Origin: Microcaldota archaeon | Lineage (GTDB): Archaea; Micrarchaeota; Micrarchaeia; Micrarchaeales; Micrarchaeaceae | Assembly (NCBI GenBank): GCA_021829015.1 | Contig: JAJZOJ010000006.1 | Span: 1-56,129, forward strand | Length of the DNA: 56,129 bases | Direction: 5' to 3' | Shown here: positions 43,588 to 52,311 of the stretch, in pieces | Position numbering within the stretch: position 1 is the first letter of the stretch | Layout of the letters: each line of letters starts with the position of its first letter | Translations under genes and position numbers: made by a program | Notes under the pieces: generated by a model | What the model saw: only the letters and a program-made list of their open reading frames with translations | Told to the model about the DNA's origin: nothing | The model's database searches: none

Positions 43588-44817
43588 CTATCTTGAATCC
43601 ATTATGTACTCCGCGTCCTTCTCCTCTATGGAATACGAATCGGCGATGATCGCCTTCAGCTCGCTTCTCGTGACCCCTTCCTTCATGCATTTCGCCGCTG
43701 CTGCAGACATCATCCTCATCTCGCTCGATATTATCTTCCTCATGCTGGAGTGGAACTTCCTCCTGAGCTTCGACGCGACCGCCTTGCCATGGGTCCTTGA
43801 TCCCTTGGAGAGGCTCAGGTCCTTTATGACCCTAGGGAAGGAGTATCTGGACCTCGTGTCTGGGTACCCCTCCTTTGACAGCGCTATCCCGGAAGACATG
43901 AGTACGTTCATGTACCTCCAGTAGGTGTAGTACTGCGCCCTCATCGCCCTTGTTCCGTACATCGATGCATAGGCAAGGGAGGAATAGGCCCTCTTCATCT
44001 CCGCGCTGCCTATGTACCTCCTTGGTATGTTCTCGTCTATCCACTTTATCATCATGTCGTTGGCGACATCCGAGTTTATGATCGCGCGCAGCGGCTGCGC
44101 CAGCGTGTTGGACATGAATATCCTGTCAAGAACGTTGAACACGTCGATCTTCCTGTCGCGCAGGCCTATCGCCTCAGTTATGGAATCGTCATCGGAGTCC
44201 GCTATCACCGAAAGGTCGTTGAGCGCGCTCCTGACGTCGCCGTTCGACCTGTTGGCTATCATGTCAACCGCCTCAGGCCTTGCCTTGATCCCCATTCCGC
44301 TGCACACGTTTGCCAGCGCCCTCCTTACGTTGTCCGGGCTCAGCCTCCTGAACTCGACCGGCTCGACCCTGCCGCGCAGGAAGGATATGCTCTGGTCCCA
44401 CATGTCGTTAGCTATGAACACTATCGGGTTCCTGGATTTCTCTATGAGCGACGATATTGCCGATGACCCCCCCTTGTCGAATCCAGATGCCATCTCGTCT
44501 ATCTCATCAAGGAGTATCAGGTTCCTCCCGCCGAACAGGGATCTCGATGTCGCTGCGGACATGAGCCTCCTCTCTATGCTCTCCCTGTCCCTGTAGTCGC
44601 TCGCGTTCATCTCAACTATGCTCCATCCGAGCCTGGAGGCAAGCAGCCTCGCAGCTGCGCTCTTTCCTGTTCCGGATGGCCCGAACAGCATCAGCGGCGC
44701 CCTCCTTGAGCCCCTCTCTATGTCCTCGGAGAAGGAGAGGAGCCTGGCTACCGCCGCCTCGTTGCCCACTATGTCCCCGAGCGAGTCGAGCCTGTAGAGG
44801 TCGTAGCCGTAGTCCAA
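43588..44817 (-). CDS. rfcL: Replication factor C large subunit
   Basis: The 409-aa clamp-loader ATPase has Walker A FGPSGTGKSAAARLLA, Walker B LILLDEIDEM and a sensor-like segment NRSNGDVRSALNDLSV. The C-terminal collar continues to a basic end, typical of RFC-L. I chose TTG 44817 because GGTG is 6 nt upstream; a GTG at 44826 is in frame. It loads PCNA on primer-template junctions with the small subunit, which is not in this window. It is divergent from uppS. Confidence 0.92.
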   Translation of the reverse strand: MDYGYDLYRLDSLGDIVGNEAAVARLLSFSEDIERGSRRAPLMLFGPSGTGKSAAARLLASRLGWSIVEMNASDYRDRESIERRLMSAATSRSLFGGRNLILLDEIDEMASGFDKGGSSAISSLIEKSRNPIVFIANDMWDQSISFLRGRVEPVEFRRLSPDNVRRALANVCSGMGIKARPEAVDMIANRSNGDVRSALNDLSVIADSDDDSITEAIGLRDRKIDVFNVLDRIFMSNTLAQPLRAIINSDVANDMMIKWIDENIPRRYIGSAEMKRAYSSLAYASMYGTRAMRAQYYTYWRYMNVLMSSGIALSKEGYPDTRSRYSFPRVIKDLSLSKGSRTHGKAVASKLRRKFHSSMRKIISSEMRMMSAAAAKCMKEGVTRSELKAIIADSYSIEEKDAEYIMDSR

Positions 44818-44964
44818 GAATAGCACCTGCAGTAATATCTCACGGCAATTTTATTATTAGCTGCGGCGCCGATGCCGCCTTATCCGGTGCCAGTGTTGCG
44901 CCGCGGCGGAAGAAGGGTATTTAAAAGATTGTCTTATTAATATTAACCTGAGAGAAGATTGCTC

Positions 44965-45711
44965 ATGACCGACCAAATGGGCGGGCGCATACGCACCTCA
45001 AGGCGCGTTTCGCCCTCAGTGCCCAAACATCTTGCGCTCATACCGGATGGAAACAGGAGATGGTCCAGTTCCCACAGGCTGGCGCTGCTCAGCGGATACA
45101 AGAAGGGGGTAGCCAAGTTCATAGACTTCAGCGTATGGGCTAAGGGATTCGGGGTGAAGACGCTTACAGTATGGGCGCTCTCAACCGAAAACATAATGAA
45201 TAGGAGCTCCTCGGAGATACACGTGCTTTACAGGCTATATGAAAAGGCGGCCAAGGACCCTAAGATATTCGAGACGCTAAAGGCAAACAGGGCCCGCATA
45301 AAGGTAATAGGCAACCGCAACATGATACCTAAGCGCGTAAGGGATGCACTGCGATCCCTTGAGCTCAGGACAAAGACCTTCGGTGACTTCACGATAAACC
45401 TGCTCATAGGGTATGGCGGGGTCGATGACCTTTCATACGCATTCAAAAGGCTGTGCTCAAGCGCGGCTACGGGCAAGAAGATAGTGATAAACGAGGAGAG
45501 CATCAGCAGGAACATGAGAACAGCATCGATACCGAAAGTGGATTTCGTGATACGGACATCCGGGGAGATGAGGATGTCAGGGTTCCTTCCATTGCAGGCG
45601 GGGTACTCGGAGCTCTACTTTGCGGACAAGTACTGGCCGGACTTCGGCAAGCGCGACCTCGCGAATGCATTGAAGTCCTTCTCTGAGCGGCAGAGAAGGT
45701 TCGGGAAGTAG
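44965..45711 (+). CDS. uppS: Cis-prenyltransferase (undecaprenyl/polyprenyl diphosphate synthase)
   Basis: The 248-aa protein has the family motif LALIPDGNRRW, the loop TVWALSTENI and the closing VIRTSGEMRMSGFLPLQAGY followed by SELYFADKYWPDF. It elongates a prenyl diphosphate in cis configuration to make the polyprenyl (dolichyl) carrier used for glycosylation. I chose ATG 44965; an in-frame TTG at 44959 exists. A TATA-like ATTTAAAAG lies about 44918-44926. Confidence 0.92.
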   Translation: MTDQMGGRIRTSRRVSPSVPKHLALIPDGNRRWSSSHRLALLSGYKKGVAKFIDFSVWAKGFGVKTLTVWALSTENIMNRSSSEIHVLYRLYEKAAKDPKIFETLKANRARIKVIGNRNMIPKRVRDALRSLELRTKTFGDFTINLLIGYGGVDDLSYAFKRLCSSAATGKKIVINEESISRNMRTASIPKVDFVIRTSGEMRMSGFLPLQAGYSELYFADKYWPDFGKRDLANALKSFSERQRRFGK

Positions 45712-45726
45712 GTTCGCAGTGTTTGC

Positions 45727-47574
45727 ATGGCTTCCAAGGGAGGCAACGACGGGTTCCTGATGGACCACAACCCGTTCTCTTTCGTAATACCGAAAACGAT
45801 AGTGCTGCTGGCGCTGCTCATGGCTATGAGCATAATCATAGGCACAGCATCCATAGCGCTGATAAACCACAACCTGATAAACACCCGATTCCAGTACATA
45901 CTGGTAAACGGCGCGACCACCGGAATACTCTCGATAATGCTGCCCACGCTGCTGACCGTCATGATAATAAAGGCGATCAGGAGGCACGTCGAGGCAAGAT
46001 ACATAACCTTCATCGCGATGATAGGCGCGATATGCTACTCTATGTTCATACTCCTTGGCGGGATAGCGTACATACTCTCGGGCTCCTACACCCTGGCGAC
46101 AGCGATAATAGTCCTGGGGGACGCGAGCATATTCGGGTGGTGGTTCTTCGCCACGAAGATGGTCTTCGGCCCCAAGCGCAGGACTCTCCTGTTAGCCGTG
46201 GTGCAGTCCACGCTCAACATCATACTCTACATACCATCGAGCAGGCTGATAAACTCGATCGCCGAGCCGCTCAACGTACTGCTTCTGAAGCTGTATGCGG
46301 GCATATTCATATTCATGATAATCAGCTACGCGATAATCTACATCGTAGACAGGCCCTACAGGAAGAACTTCGGGTTCCATGGCTTCGATGCGGTTGCGCA
46401 GATGCTGCAGAACTGGCTCTTCGATGCGAACATATCGACCCCGTTCGGGGTCAAGTTCGGCACCCCTACGGACGTGAGGACCGACACGATAGTCTTCAGG
46501 AGGAAGGGCGGCGACATCAAATCGATATTCTTCATACCGGAGATACACTACGGCCCTGCAGGCACCCTTGCCGGAAGCGACTTCCCGCATTTGCTCGAGC
46601 ACTACGCATCGCAGAAATACAAGGCGCAGGCGATGATAATGCATTCCACGGTTGACATGGACCAGAACCCGATATCCAGCAGCCAGTTCGGCCAGCTGCG
46701 GGATGCATTGGACAAGGGCGTGGCGTCATCCTCGCGCAAAGGCAGGGCGCAATACACATTTTCCAGCGGCTCCCACGAATCCGCTAGCATAACGCGGCTG
46801 GGCCTTGGGGACGTATCCCTGGTGACAATGACCAGGGCACCAAGAGTCACAGAGGACGTGCCCCTAGACACATCGATCCTGCTCAAGGAGATGCTGGACG
46901 TGCGCTTCGGCCCGTCAGTTCTTGTCGATGCCCACAACTCAAGGTACGAGACCGCCCCTAAGGCGGAGCTCGACGGGGTCAAGCTCAACTCAAGGGCAAT
47001 GAAGGAGTACGTCGCCGCGATAAAGTCCGTGGGCAAGCCGTCGCACAGGGGCTCGGCCCTGCGAATGGGCGTGGCGAGCATGGATGCGGAGCAGCGCCTT
47101 GGCAAGACGATAGACATCGCGAAGGGCAATGTCAACGTAGCCGTATTGCAGATGAACGGGATGAAGCATGCCATAATACAGTTCAATGCGAACAACGCGA
47201 TGCCCAACCTCAGGGCAGCAATGCTGCGAAGCATAAGAAAGAAGTATAAGATAAGTGCGGAGCTGTACACTACGGATACCCACGCCGTCAACTCCCCGGA
47301 ATACAACGCATCCAACGTCCTCGGGAGATACACCGACCACAGGAAGCTCATATCCCTTGCGGAGGACCTGGTGGCCATCGCCCTGTCGAACATGGAGCAG
47401 GTGACCGTGCACCACGGGAGAATAGACATGAAGCGCTTCAAGATATGGGGGCCCAACTCCATGGAGAGCATAATAACCGTTGCAAGGTCCACCTACGGAA
47501 TAACAAGGATATTAGTCCCGATGATAATCGCGATAGGCTTCATAATCGCCGCGTGGGTAATACTCATCATATGA
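45727..47574 (+). CDS. DUF2070 family polytopic protein
   Basis: The 615-aa protein has six or seven helices in its first 210 residues, a large soluble domain (about 230-580) with FIPEIHYGPAGTLAGSDFPH and VLVDAHNSRYET, and a final helix pair. The layout and motifs match the archaeal DUF2070 family, whose biochemical function is not established; His and Asp residues in the soluble part suggest a metal-dependent hydrolase or synthase. It follows uppS by 15 bp, hinting at a shared lipid-carrier theme. Confidence 0.75.
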   Translation: MASKGGNDGFLMDHNPFSFVIPKTIVLLALLMAMSIIIGTASIALINHNLINTRFQYILVNGATTGILSIMLPTLLTVMIIKAIRRHVEARYITFIAMIGAICYSMFILLGGIAYILSGSYTLATAIIVLGDASIFGWWFFATKMVFGPKRRTLLLAVVQSTLNIILYIPSSRLINSIAEPLNVLLLKLYAGIFIFMIISYAIIYIVDRPYRKNFGFHGFDAVAQMLQNWLFDANISTPFGVKFGTPTDVRTDTIVFRRKGGDIKSIFFIPEIHYGPAGTLAGSDFPHLLEHYASQKYKAQAMIMHSTVDMDQNPISSSQFGQLRDALDKGVASSSRKGRAQYTFSSGSHESASITRLGLGDVSLVTMTRAPRVTEDVPLDTSILLKEMLDVRFGPSVLVDAHNSRYETAPKAELDGVKLNSRAMKEYVAAIKSVGKPSHRGSALRMGVASMDAEQRLGKTIDIAKGNVNVAVLQMNGMKHAIIQFNANNAMPNLRAAMLRSIRKKYKISAELYTTDTHAVNSPEYNASNVLGRYTDHRKLISLAEDLVAIALSNMEQVTVHHGRIDMKRFKIWGPNSMESIITVARSTYGITRILVPMIIAIGFIIAAWVILII

Positions 47575-47589
47575 GCCGCATTTCCTAAT

Positions 47590-47609
47590 GCTGCCATGCC
47601 AATGGTAGC
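47590..47609 (+). terminator. Hairpin between the DUF2070 gene and asnS
   Basis: GCTGCCAT pairs with ATGGTAGC (one G-U) across loop GCCA. It lies just after the DUF2070 stop and just before the GTTAAATT TATA-like element of asnS, so it may terminate upstream transcripts. Confidence 0.35.
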
Positions 47610-47639
47610 AGTTAAATTCCTGCATTCCGATTCATTACC

Positions 47640-48941
47640 ATGATAAAGGCCAATGGAAAGGCCGATACTATTGAATCGGCCATACGCGGCGGCAAGGCCG
47701 GTGCTGTGGTGCGCGGCTGGCTATACAGGAAGCGCAGCAGCGGCGGGAAGATATTCGCGGTCATACACGACCACACCGGAACGCTGCAGTGCGTAATAGA
47801 CAAGAGCAAGGTGTCGGAAGATGAATGGAATAGGATAGACTCCGCCTACCTCGAGTCCAGCATAGTCGTGAAAGGGGCATTGAGGAAGGATGAGCGCGCC
47901 CCGAACGGCATGGAGATGGACGTTGTTGAAATATCCGTAATACACAGCGGGGAGCAGTTCCCGATAACGGAATACCAGAGCCCTGAGCTTCTCCTCGACT
48001 ACAGGCACCTCTGGATCAGGAGCCAGAGGATGAGGTCGATAATGAGGCTCAGGTCATACGTCTTCAGGTACCTAAGGGAATTCCTGGACAAGCGCGGCTT
48101 CTATGAGGTGACCCCTCCGCTGCTTACGATAAGCGCTGGTGAGACGGGCGCAAACCTATTCGAGGTGGAATACTTCGGGAAGAAGGCGTATCTCACCGAA
48201 TCTTCGCAGCTCTACTCAGAGGCGATGGTCTATTCCCTAGAGAAGGTCTACACACTCGCCCCGTCGTACAGGGCGGAGAAGTCAAGGACTGTAAAGCACC
48301 TTGCGGAGTACTGGCACCTAGAGCCCGAGATGGCATACTACGACAATGCGAAGAGCATGAAATTGCAGGCGCAGCTGGTGAGCCACGTTGCAATGAACCT
48401 TGCGAAGAGGAACCGCGACCTACTCAAGTCCGTGGGAGCGGATCCAGAATCGCTTCTTAAGATAAAGCCCCCATTCAAGAGGATAACATACGAGAAGGCG
48501 ATAAGTATCCTTAACGACAAGGGCTCCGACAAGAAATGGGGCGACGACTTTGGCGTGGAGGAGGAGCGCCTCCTAACCATGGACGAGGAGAAGCCGATAT
48601 TCGTATACAACTGGCCTAAGGAGATAAAGGCGTTCTACATGCCTGTCAACAGGGACGGTAGAACCGTCGCATGCGCGGACATGCTTGCCCCGAAGGGCCA
48701 CGGGGAGATAATAGGCGGCAGCGAGAGGATATGGAAGGAGGAGGAACTGCTCTCGAGAATGAAGGAGCTGAACTTCAACATAGAGAACTACAAGTGGTAT
48801 CTCGACCTCAGGAAATACGGATCGGTACCCCACTCCGGGTTCGGCCTTGGCACGGAGCGCCTCATAAAGTGGATGCTCAACCTAGAGCACATACGCGACG
48901 CGATACCCTTCCCAAGGATGATAAACCGCCTTTCCCCCTGA
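47640..48941 (+). CDS. asnS: Asparaginyl-tRNA synthetase
   Basis: The 433-aa class II enzyme has an N-terminal OB fold (AVVRGWLYRKRSSGGKIFAV), then motif 2 PSYRAEKSRTVKHLAEYWHL and motif 3 GFGLGTERLIKWML. EYWHLEPEM and the absence of aspartyl-specific archaeal features favour AsnRS over AspRS. The ATG lies about 26 bp after a TATA-like GTTAAATT, suggesting a leaderless start. Confidence 0.88.
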   Translation: MIKANGKADTIESAIRGGKAGAVVRGWLYRKRSSGGKIFAVIHDHTGTLQCVIDKSKVSEDEWNRIDSAYLESSIVVKGALRKDERAPNGMEMDVVEISVIHSGEQFPITEYQSPELLLDYRHLWIRSQRMRSIMRLRSYVFRYLREFLDKRGFYEVTPPLLTISAGETGANLFEVEYFGKKAYLTESSQLYSEAMVYSLEKVYTLAPSYRAEKSRTVKHLAEYWHLEPEMAYYDNAKSMKLQAQLVSHVAMNLAKRNRDLLKSVGADPESLLKIKPPFKRITYEKAISILNDKGSDKKWGDDFGVEEERLLTMDEEKPIFVYNWPKEIKAFYMPVNRDGRTVACADMLAPKGHGEIIGGSERIWKEEELLSRMKELNFNIENYKWYLDLRKYGSVPHSGFGLGTERLIKWMLNLEHIRDAIPFPRMINRLSP

Positions 48942-48999
48942 TTGGAACCCTTCCACAAGGAATTTATTACCATTATGAGATTACTCCACGGTAGGTTTG

Positions 49000-49998
49000 A
49001 TGCAGAACGTATTCAACTTCTACACGCTGTCGCTTGTCATAATGACGGTATTCGCCATCGCGATGTACCTGATGCATACGTTCAGGAGGAAGCAGCTCAT
49101 GGGGCTTCTTCCGCTCATGGCGGCCATAATCACCGCATTCCTGCTATACAACGTATTGGGCACCCAGGGCAGCGCAGGCTACTACAACCTTCTCCTCATC
49201 GACATGTGCATAGCTGCAATATCATCGATACTTGCGGTGCTGTACGTATCAAAGAGCTACGTCTTCGTGCCGCTGATGCTGCTCCTCATAGCAGGGTTCA
49301 TACTCTACGTTGCTGATTACCCTGGCAACTTCGCCTTCGCGGGCATGTTCGCCGTTGGCACTATATACGGGATCCTGTACAGGGAATTCGTGATAGGCTC
49401 AAGGAGGGAGAAGCGCAGGCGCAGCATAACGGAGAAACGCACGGAACTGAACAGGGACTACATACAGATACTCCTAGGCATAGTGCTCGTGGCGGTGCTG
49501 CTCGCATTCTCTACTATAGACGCAAGGAGCATAATATTCGCGCTGATAATAATAGGTTACACGGCGATAAACCTCGTCGCGAACCTAAGGCTTTCCCCGT
49601 CGCACAGGAAGACGCTTGACCTTGAAAGGAGGGATGTGGAATACGGGAGGGGAGCCGCATACCTCGCGGCTAGCACCGCGCTGGTTGTAGGGTTCACCTC
49701 CAGCTATAGCATGCTCTTCTTCGGGCTCGTGGCACTGTTCTTTGCGGATTCCCTTGCTACGATATTCGGGCTCTCTGCACGTGGGGCTGCGCCCTTGCCG
49801 TACAACAGGAACAAGACATTCACGGGCACGCTCACATTCCTTATAGTGGCGGCAATAGCGGGGTACCTGCTACTTGGGCTGTACGGGCTGCTCTATGCGC
49901 TAATACTTGCATTCGTAGAGGGATTGAGCCTGTCATTGGACGACAACGTCAGGACAGGGATACTGGTAGTGCTGCTTGGCTCGCTGGTCAAGGTCTGA
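49000..49998 (+). CDS. Dolichol kinase/CTP-transferase-like membrane protein
   Basis: The 332-aa protein is highly hydrophobic with nine or ten helices. Its C-terminal half has ALFFADSLATIFGL, then PYNRNKTFTGTL and FVEGLSLSLDDNV. These resemble the catalytic motifs of the dolichol/phytol kinase (SEC59) and phosphatidate cytidylyltransferase families, which use CTP to activate polyprenols. Being in the same genome as uppS and glycosyltransferases supports a role in polyprenyl phosphate supply. The ATG at 49000 is preferred to a TTG at 48997. Confidence 0.7.
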   Translation: MQNVFNFYTLSLVIMTVFAIAMYLMHTFRRKQLMGLLPLMAAIITAFLLYNVLGTQGSAGYYNLLLIDMCIAAISSILAVLYVSKSYVFVPLMLLLIAGFILYVADYPGNFAFAGMFAVGTIYGILYREFVIGSRREKRRRSITEKRTELNRDYIQILLGIVLVAVLLAFSTIDARSIIFALIIIGYTAINLVANLRLSPSHRKTLDLERRDVEYGRGAAYLAASTALVVGFTSSYSMLFFGLVALFFADSLATIFGLSARGAAPLPYNRNKTFTGTLTFLIVAAIAGYLLLGLYGLLYALILAFVEGLSLSLDDNVRTGILVVLLGSLVKV

Positions 49999-50001
49999 CC
50001 A

Positions 50002-50850
50002 TTAATCGGACCTGGCTGCCCCAAGCGCTGCCTTCATGTCGCAGTCGTGGCCGCATTCCTCGTCATCGGGAAGCTCCATCACGAACGGGCCTTTCCCAAA
50101 GGCATCGCTGCTAAGCACCGCCCGTATCCCCTTTATCCCTATCATCCCCTTACCGATGTGCCAGTGCCTGTCCTTGGTGCTGCCCAATTCGTATCTGGAA
50201 TCGTTGAGATGTACGAGCTTTATCCTCTTAGGGTCTATGTGCTCCCTGAACTCCCTCTCCGTAGCCGAAACTGAATCGGAATCCCTTATGTCATATCCTG
50301 CAGCGAACATGTGGCATGTGTCTATGCACAATCCTACCCTGCTAGAGCCTATCCTGTCAACTATCTCCCCAATCTCCACGAACTTAGATCCCATGCTCCT
50401 CTCATGCCCTGCCCCATTCTCAAGGAGCACAGTCGCTGCATCACTAGAATCAATAGCATCGGATACCGCGGAGCATATCCTTTCTATGCTATTATCCCTG
50501 CTGCCCTCCTTGTGCCAGCCCAGGTGCACCACCAGATGCCTTATCCCTAGAAGCCCGCAGTTGCCCACGTTGTTCACGAGCATCTCCCTGCTCCTGGCAT
50601 ATGTTGTCTTGTCTGCCGATGCGGGATTGCATAAATACGGGTTGTGGGCGAAGGCCTCAAGCCCGCTCTTGCCCACTATTTCCGCGAACTCCCTGGCATC
50701 CTCATCCCCTATGCTGGAATTCTTCCAGGAGCGGCTGCTCGTGGTGAACATCTGGAATGCCTTATACCCGTTTAGCACAGCCTCCCTTGGCGCATTCGCC
50801 ACTGAACCGGCAATGGAAAGGTGGAAGCCGAATCTGCGCTCCATATTCAT
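50002..50850 (-). CDS. nfo: Endonuclease IV (AP endonuclease)
   Basis: The 282-aa TIM-barrel protein has GFHLSIAGSVANAP, HNPYLCNPAS, LVVHLGWHKEG, VLLENGAGHE, LCIDTCHMFAAGYDI, LVHLNDSRYELGSTKDRHWH and VMELPDDEE, covering the zinc-binding His, Asp and Glu positions of the family. It incises DNA 5' to abasic sites in base-excision repair. It converges with the dolichol-kinase-like gene with a gap of only 3 bp. Confidence 0.93.
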   Translation of the reverse strand: MNMERRFGFHLSIAGSVANAPREAVLNGYKAFQMFTTSSRSWKNSSIGDEDAREFAEIVGKSGLEAFAHNPYLCNPASADKTTYARSREMLVNNVGNCGLLGIRHLVVHLGWHKEGSRDNSIERICSAVSDAIDSSDAATVLLENGAGHERSMGSKFVEIGEIVDRIGSSRVGLCIDTCHMFAAGYDIRDSDSVSATEREFREHIDPKRIKLVHLNDSRYELGSTKDRHWHIGKGMIGIKGIRAVLSSDAFGKGPFVMELPDDEECGHDCDMKAALGAARSD

Positions 50851-50991
50851 GTGTATGGCAGTGGAATCCTATTAATACAGTCGGTGCAGGCCCATTAGGC
50901 AGATAGCCTTATTGAGGGCAAAAGGCCAAACTCGTTCGAGATATGCAACAGGATGCGAAATACTTACGCCCAATCCCCTTCTTTAGTAATT

Positions 50992-51108
50992 TTATTTGGA
51001 TTTAATGTCTCTTCGTTCCTTGGCGAGCCTTTCCTCAGCTAACCATTGTATGAGTCTCTTCCATTTCAATACCAATGAATCAATCATTGCATCATGTTCT
51101 GCATTCAT
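50992..51108 (-). CDS. Possible small protein (38 aa) in a gene-poor region
   Basis: The 50851-51322 stretch holds no long gene. On the minus strand a 38-codon frame begins with MNAEHDAMIDSLVLKWKRL and ends in a charged helix (EERLAKERRDIKSK). A 15-codon frame (MKEESLEKIISELIK) ends in a 4-bp overlap with it. Both look like short helices of antitoxin or regulator remnants. AT content is higher than in neighbouring genes. Coding status is uncertain. Confidence 0.3.
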   Translation of the reverse strand: MNAEHDAMIDSLVLKWKRLIQWLAEERLAKERRDIKSK

Positions 51109-51278
51109 TTAATCAACTCTGAAATGATCTTTTCTAGAGATTCTTCCTTCATACTACTCTAATAGGTAATTTAAAGGCTCTGAGAGCTTAACAAACGTAT
51201 AAACACCCATTTCAAGTGCATGGAATTTACCAATATTGTGCTGCTTGAGTGCCACTATTCATGGACCAAAACGCCCAT

Positions 51279-51286
51279 TTAAAAGG
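51279..51286 (+). promoter_or_regulatory. TATA box for the histone gene
   Basis: TTTAAAAG is followed about 25 bp later by CAGAGACGGGGTG; transcription would start near 51305. A GGTG then lies 7 nt before the TTG at 51323. Confidence 0.5.
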
Positions 51287-51322
51287 TTTGCTTCTTATAA
51301 ATCAGAGACGGGGTGTTTCAAC

Positions 51323-51706
51323 TTGGGAAAGATGAAAAAGAGAGCGTTTAGCCTCTATGACATGGAGCAGTTCCTCAAGGATGCTGGGGCTGAAAAGGTC
51401 CATGAGAAGGCGATAATAAGCCTTGAGAGGGAGCTTCAGGATACAGTCAATACGCTTCTGGAGGAAGCCTACGTTTATGCCAATTATGCGGGAAGGAGAT
51501 GCGTGATAAACGCGTCTGACATAGCGCTTACAGCAGGAAAGCCCATTCGCAATGCCGCGAAGCACAGAAATATACGAACCTTGAGGCGCCGCCGTGCGCA
51601 CAGCAAGAACGCAAATGCGGGGCAGCAGCCTAGGATAATGATGATGAACAACATGCCTGTGGCGGTGATGCCGCAGGAAACACAGTGGCAGGACCCCGCG
51701 CCGTGA
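51323..51706 (+). CDS. Archaeal histone with C-terminal tail
   Basis: The 127-aa protein has a histone fold at about 9-72 (FSLYDMEQFLKDAG, then ISLERELQDTVNTLLEEAYV, then GRRCVINASDIALTAG). The fold is followed by about 55 residues: a basic patch (RTLRRRRAHSK) and a Met/Gln/Pro-rich end. Most archaeal histones stop after the fold. I chose TTG 51323 from GGTG spacing (7 nt); ATG 51332 is the alternative. The fold packs DNA; the tail could modify contacts between nucleoprotein units. Confidence 0.85.
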   Translation: MGKMKKRAFSLYDMEQFLKDAGAEKVHEKAIISLERELQDTVNTLLEEAYVYANYAGRRCVINASDIALTAGKPIRNAAKHRNIRTLRRRRAHSKNANAGQQPRIMMMNNMPVAVMPQETQWQDPAP

Positions 51707-51788
51707 AGGCGCGCAGGGGATTCCTGCAACCTCTGCTTCTGTACAGAATAAGATAATGCTTTAAATCAGGTCGAACAAAGGATAGTTA

Positions 51789-51862
51789 GCCCTTGTAGTA
51801 TAACTTGGATAGAACGCGGGCTTGCGGAGCCTGTGATCCGGGTTCAAATCCCGGCGAGGGCG
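51789..51862 (+). tRNA. tRNA-Arg (anticodon GCG)
   Basis: GCCCTTG (51789-51795) pairs with CGAGGGC (51855-51861). The anticodon loop TTGCGGA gives anticodon GCG, and the T arm is CGGG-TTCAAAT-CCCG. The last bases of the tRNA (CGGCGAGGGCG) begin a 15-bp sequence repeated about 1 kb downstream. Confidence 0.93.
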
Positions 51863-51866
51863 ATTC
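51852..51866. repeat. Direct repeat copy 1 (tRNA-Arg 3' end, attachment-site candidate)
   Basis: CGGCGAGGGCGATTC covers the end of tRNA-Arg. The identical 15 bases occur at 52850-52864, with the VapBC module between. This is the layout of an att site used by tRNA-targeting integrases, but no integrase gene is left in the interval. Confidence 0.6.
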
Positions 51867-51969
51867 GATAGTCTTATCGTCTAAGGGTACACTTCCCCGT
51901 GCGGGATGTTTACTTCAAGTGACAATCTTCTCTTTACTTAACGAGTTTCATAAACCTATCAGGATTGAT

Positions 51970-51986
51970 TTTATTGGATCAATAAA
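51970..51986. promoter_or_regulatory. Inverted repeat upstream of vapBC
   Basis: TTTATTG-GAT-CAATAAA has 7-bp perfect arms. A second short inverted repeat CTTAT-AA-ATAAG (52004-52015) overlaps the TATA box TTATAAATA. Both are plausible autoregulatory sites for the AbrB-type antitoxin encoded downstream. Confidence 0.45.
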
Positions 51987-52041
51987 GTACTAAATACGAA
52001 AGTCTTATAAATAAGAAAGTAAGAATATATTATGTGATCGT

Positions 52042-52302
52042 ATGGGAGATGAAATAACAGTAATGAGTGTCAGAGGCCAGGTTGTTATACCAAAAGAGGT
52101 AAGAAAGCGGCTCAAGTTGAAGCCGAAAGACAGACTTATGGTATATGGTGAAGAAGATACTATAATCATGAAAAGACTGGAATTGCCAGGACTTAAGGAA
52201 ACATTTGCAAAGATAAAGGGCATTGTAAATGAAAGGAACAAAAAACATGGCAAACTTAATATTAAACAAATAAACAAGGAGATTGCGGCATCTAGAAACT
52301 AA
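52042..52302 (+). CDS. vapB: AbrB/SpoVT-type antitoxin (VapB-like)
   Basis: The 86-aa protein has a swapped-hairpin AbrB DNA-binding fold at its start (ITVMSVRGQVVIPKEVRKRL then KLKPKDRLMVYGEED), and a helical C-terminus (ELPGLKETFAKIKGIV) that should bind the toxin. It starts with ATG after GTGAT. The PIN toxin starts 9 bp downstream. Its A+T-rich codon use differs from the GC-rich genes upstream, consistent with acquisition. Confidence 0.88.
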   Translation: MGDEITVMSVRGQVVIPKEVRKRLKLKPKDRLMVYGEEDTIIMKRLELPGLKETFAKIKGIVNERNKKHGKLNIKQINKEIAASRN

Positions 52303-52311
52303 GGTTGTAAT

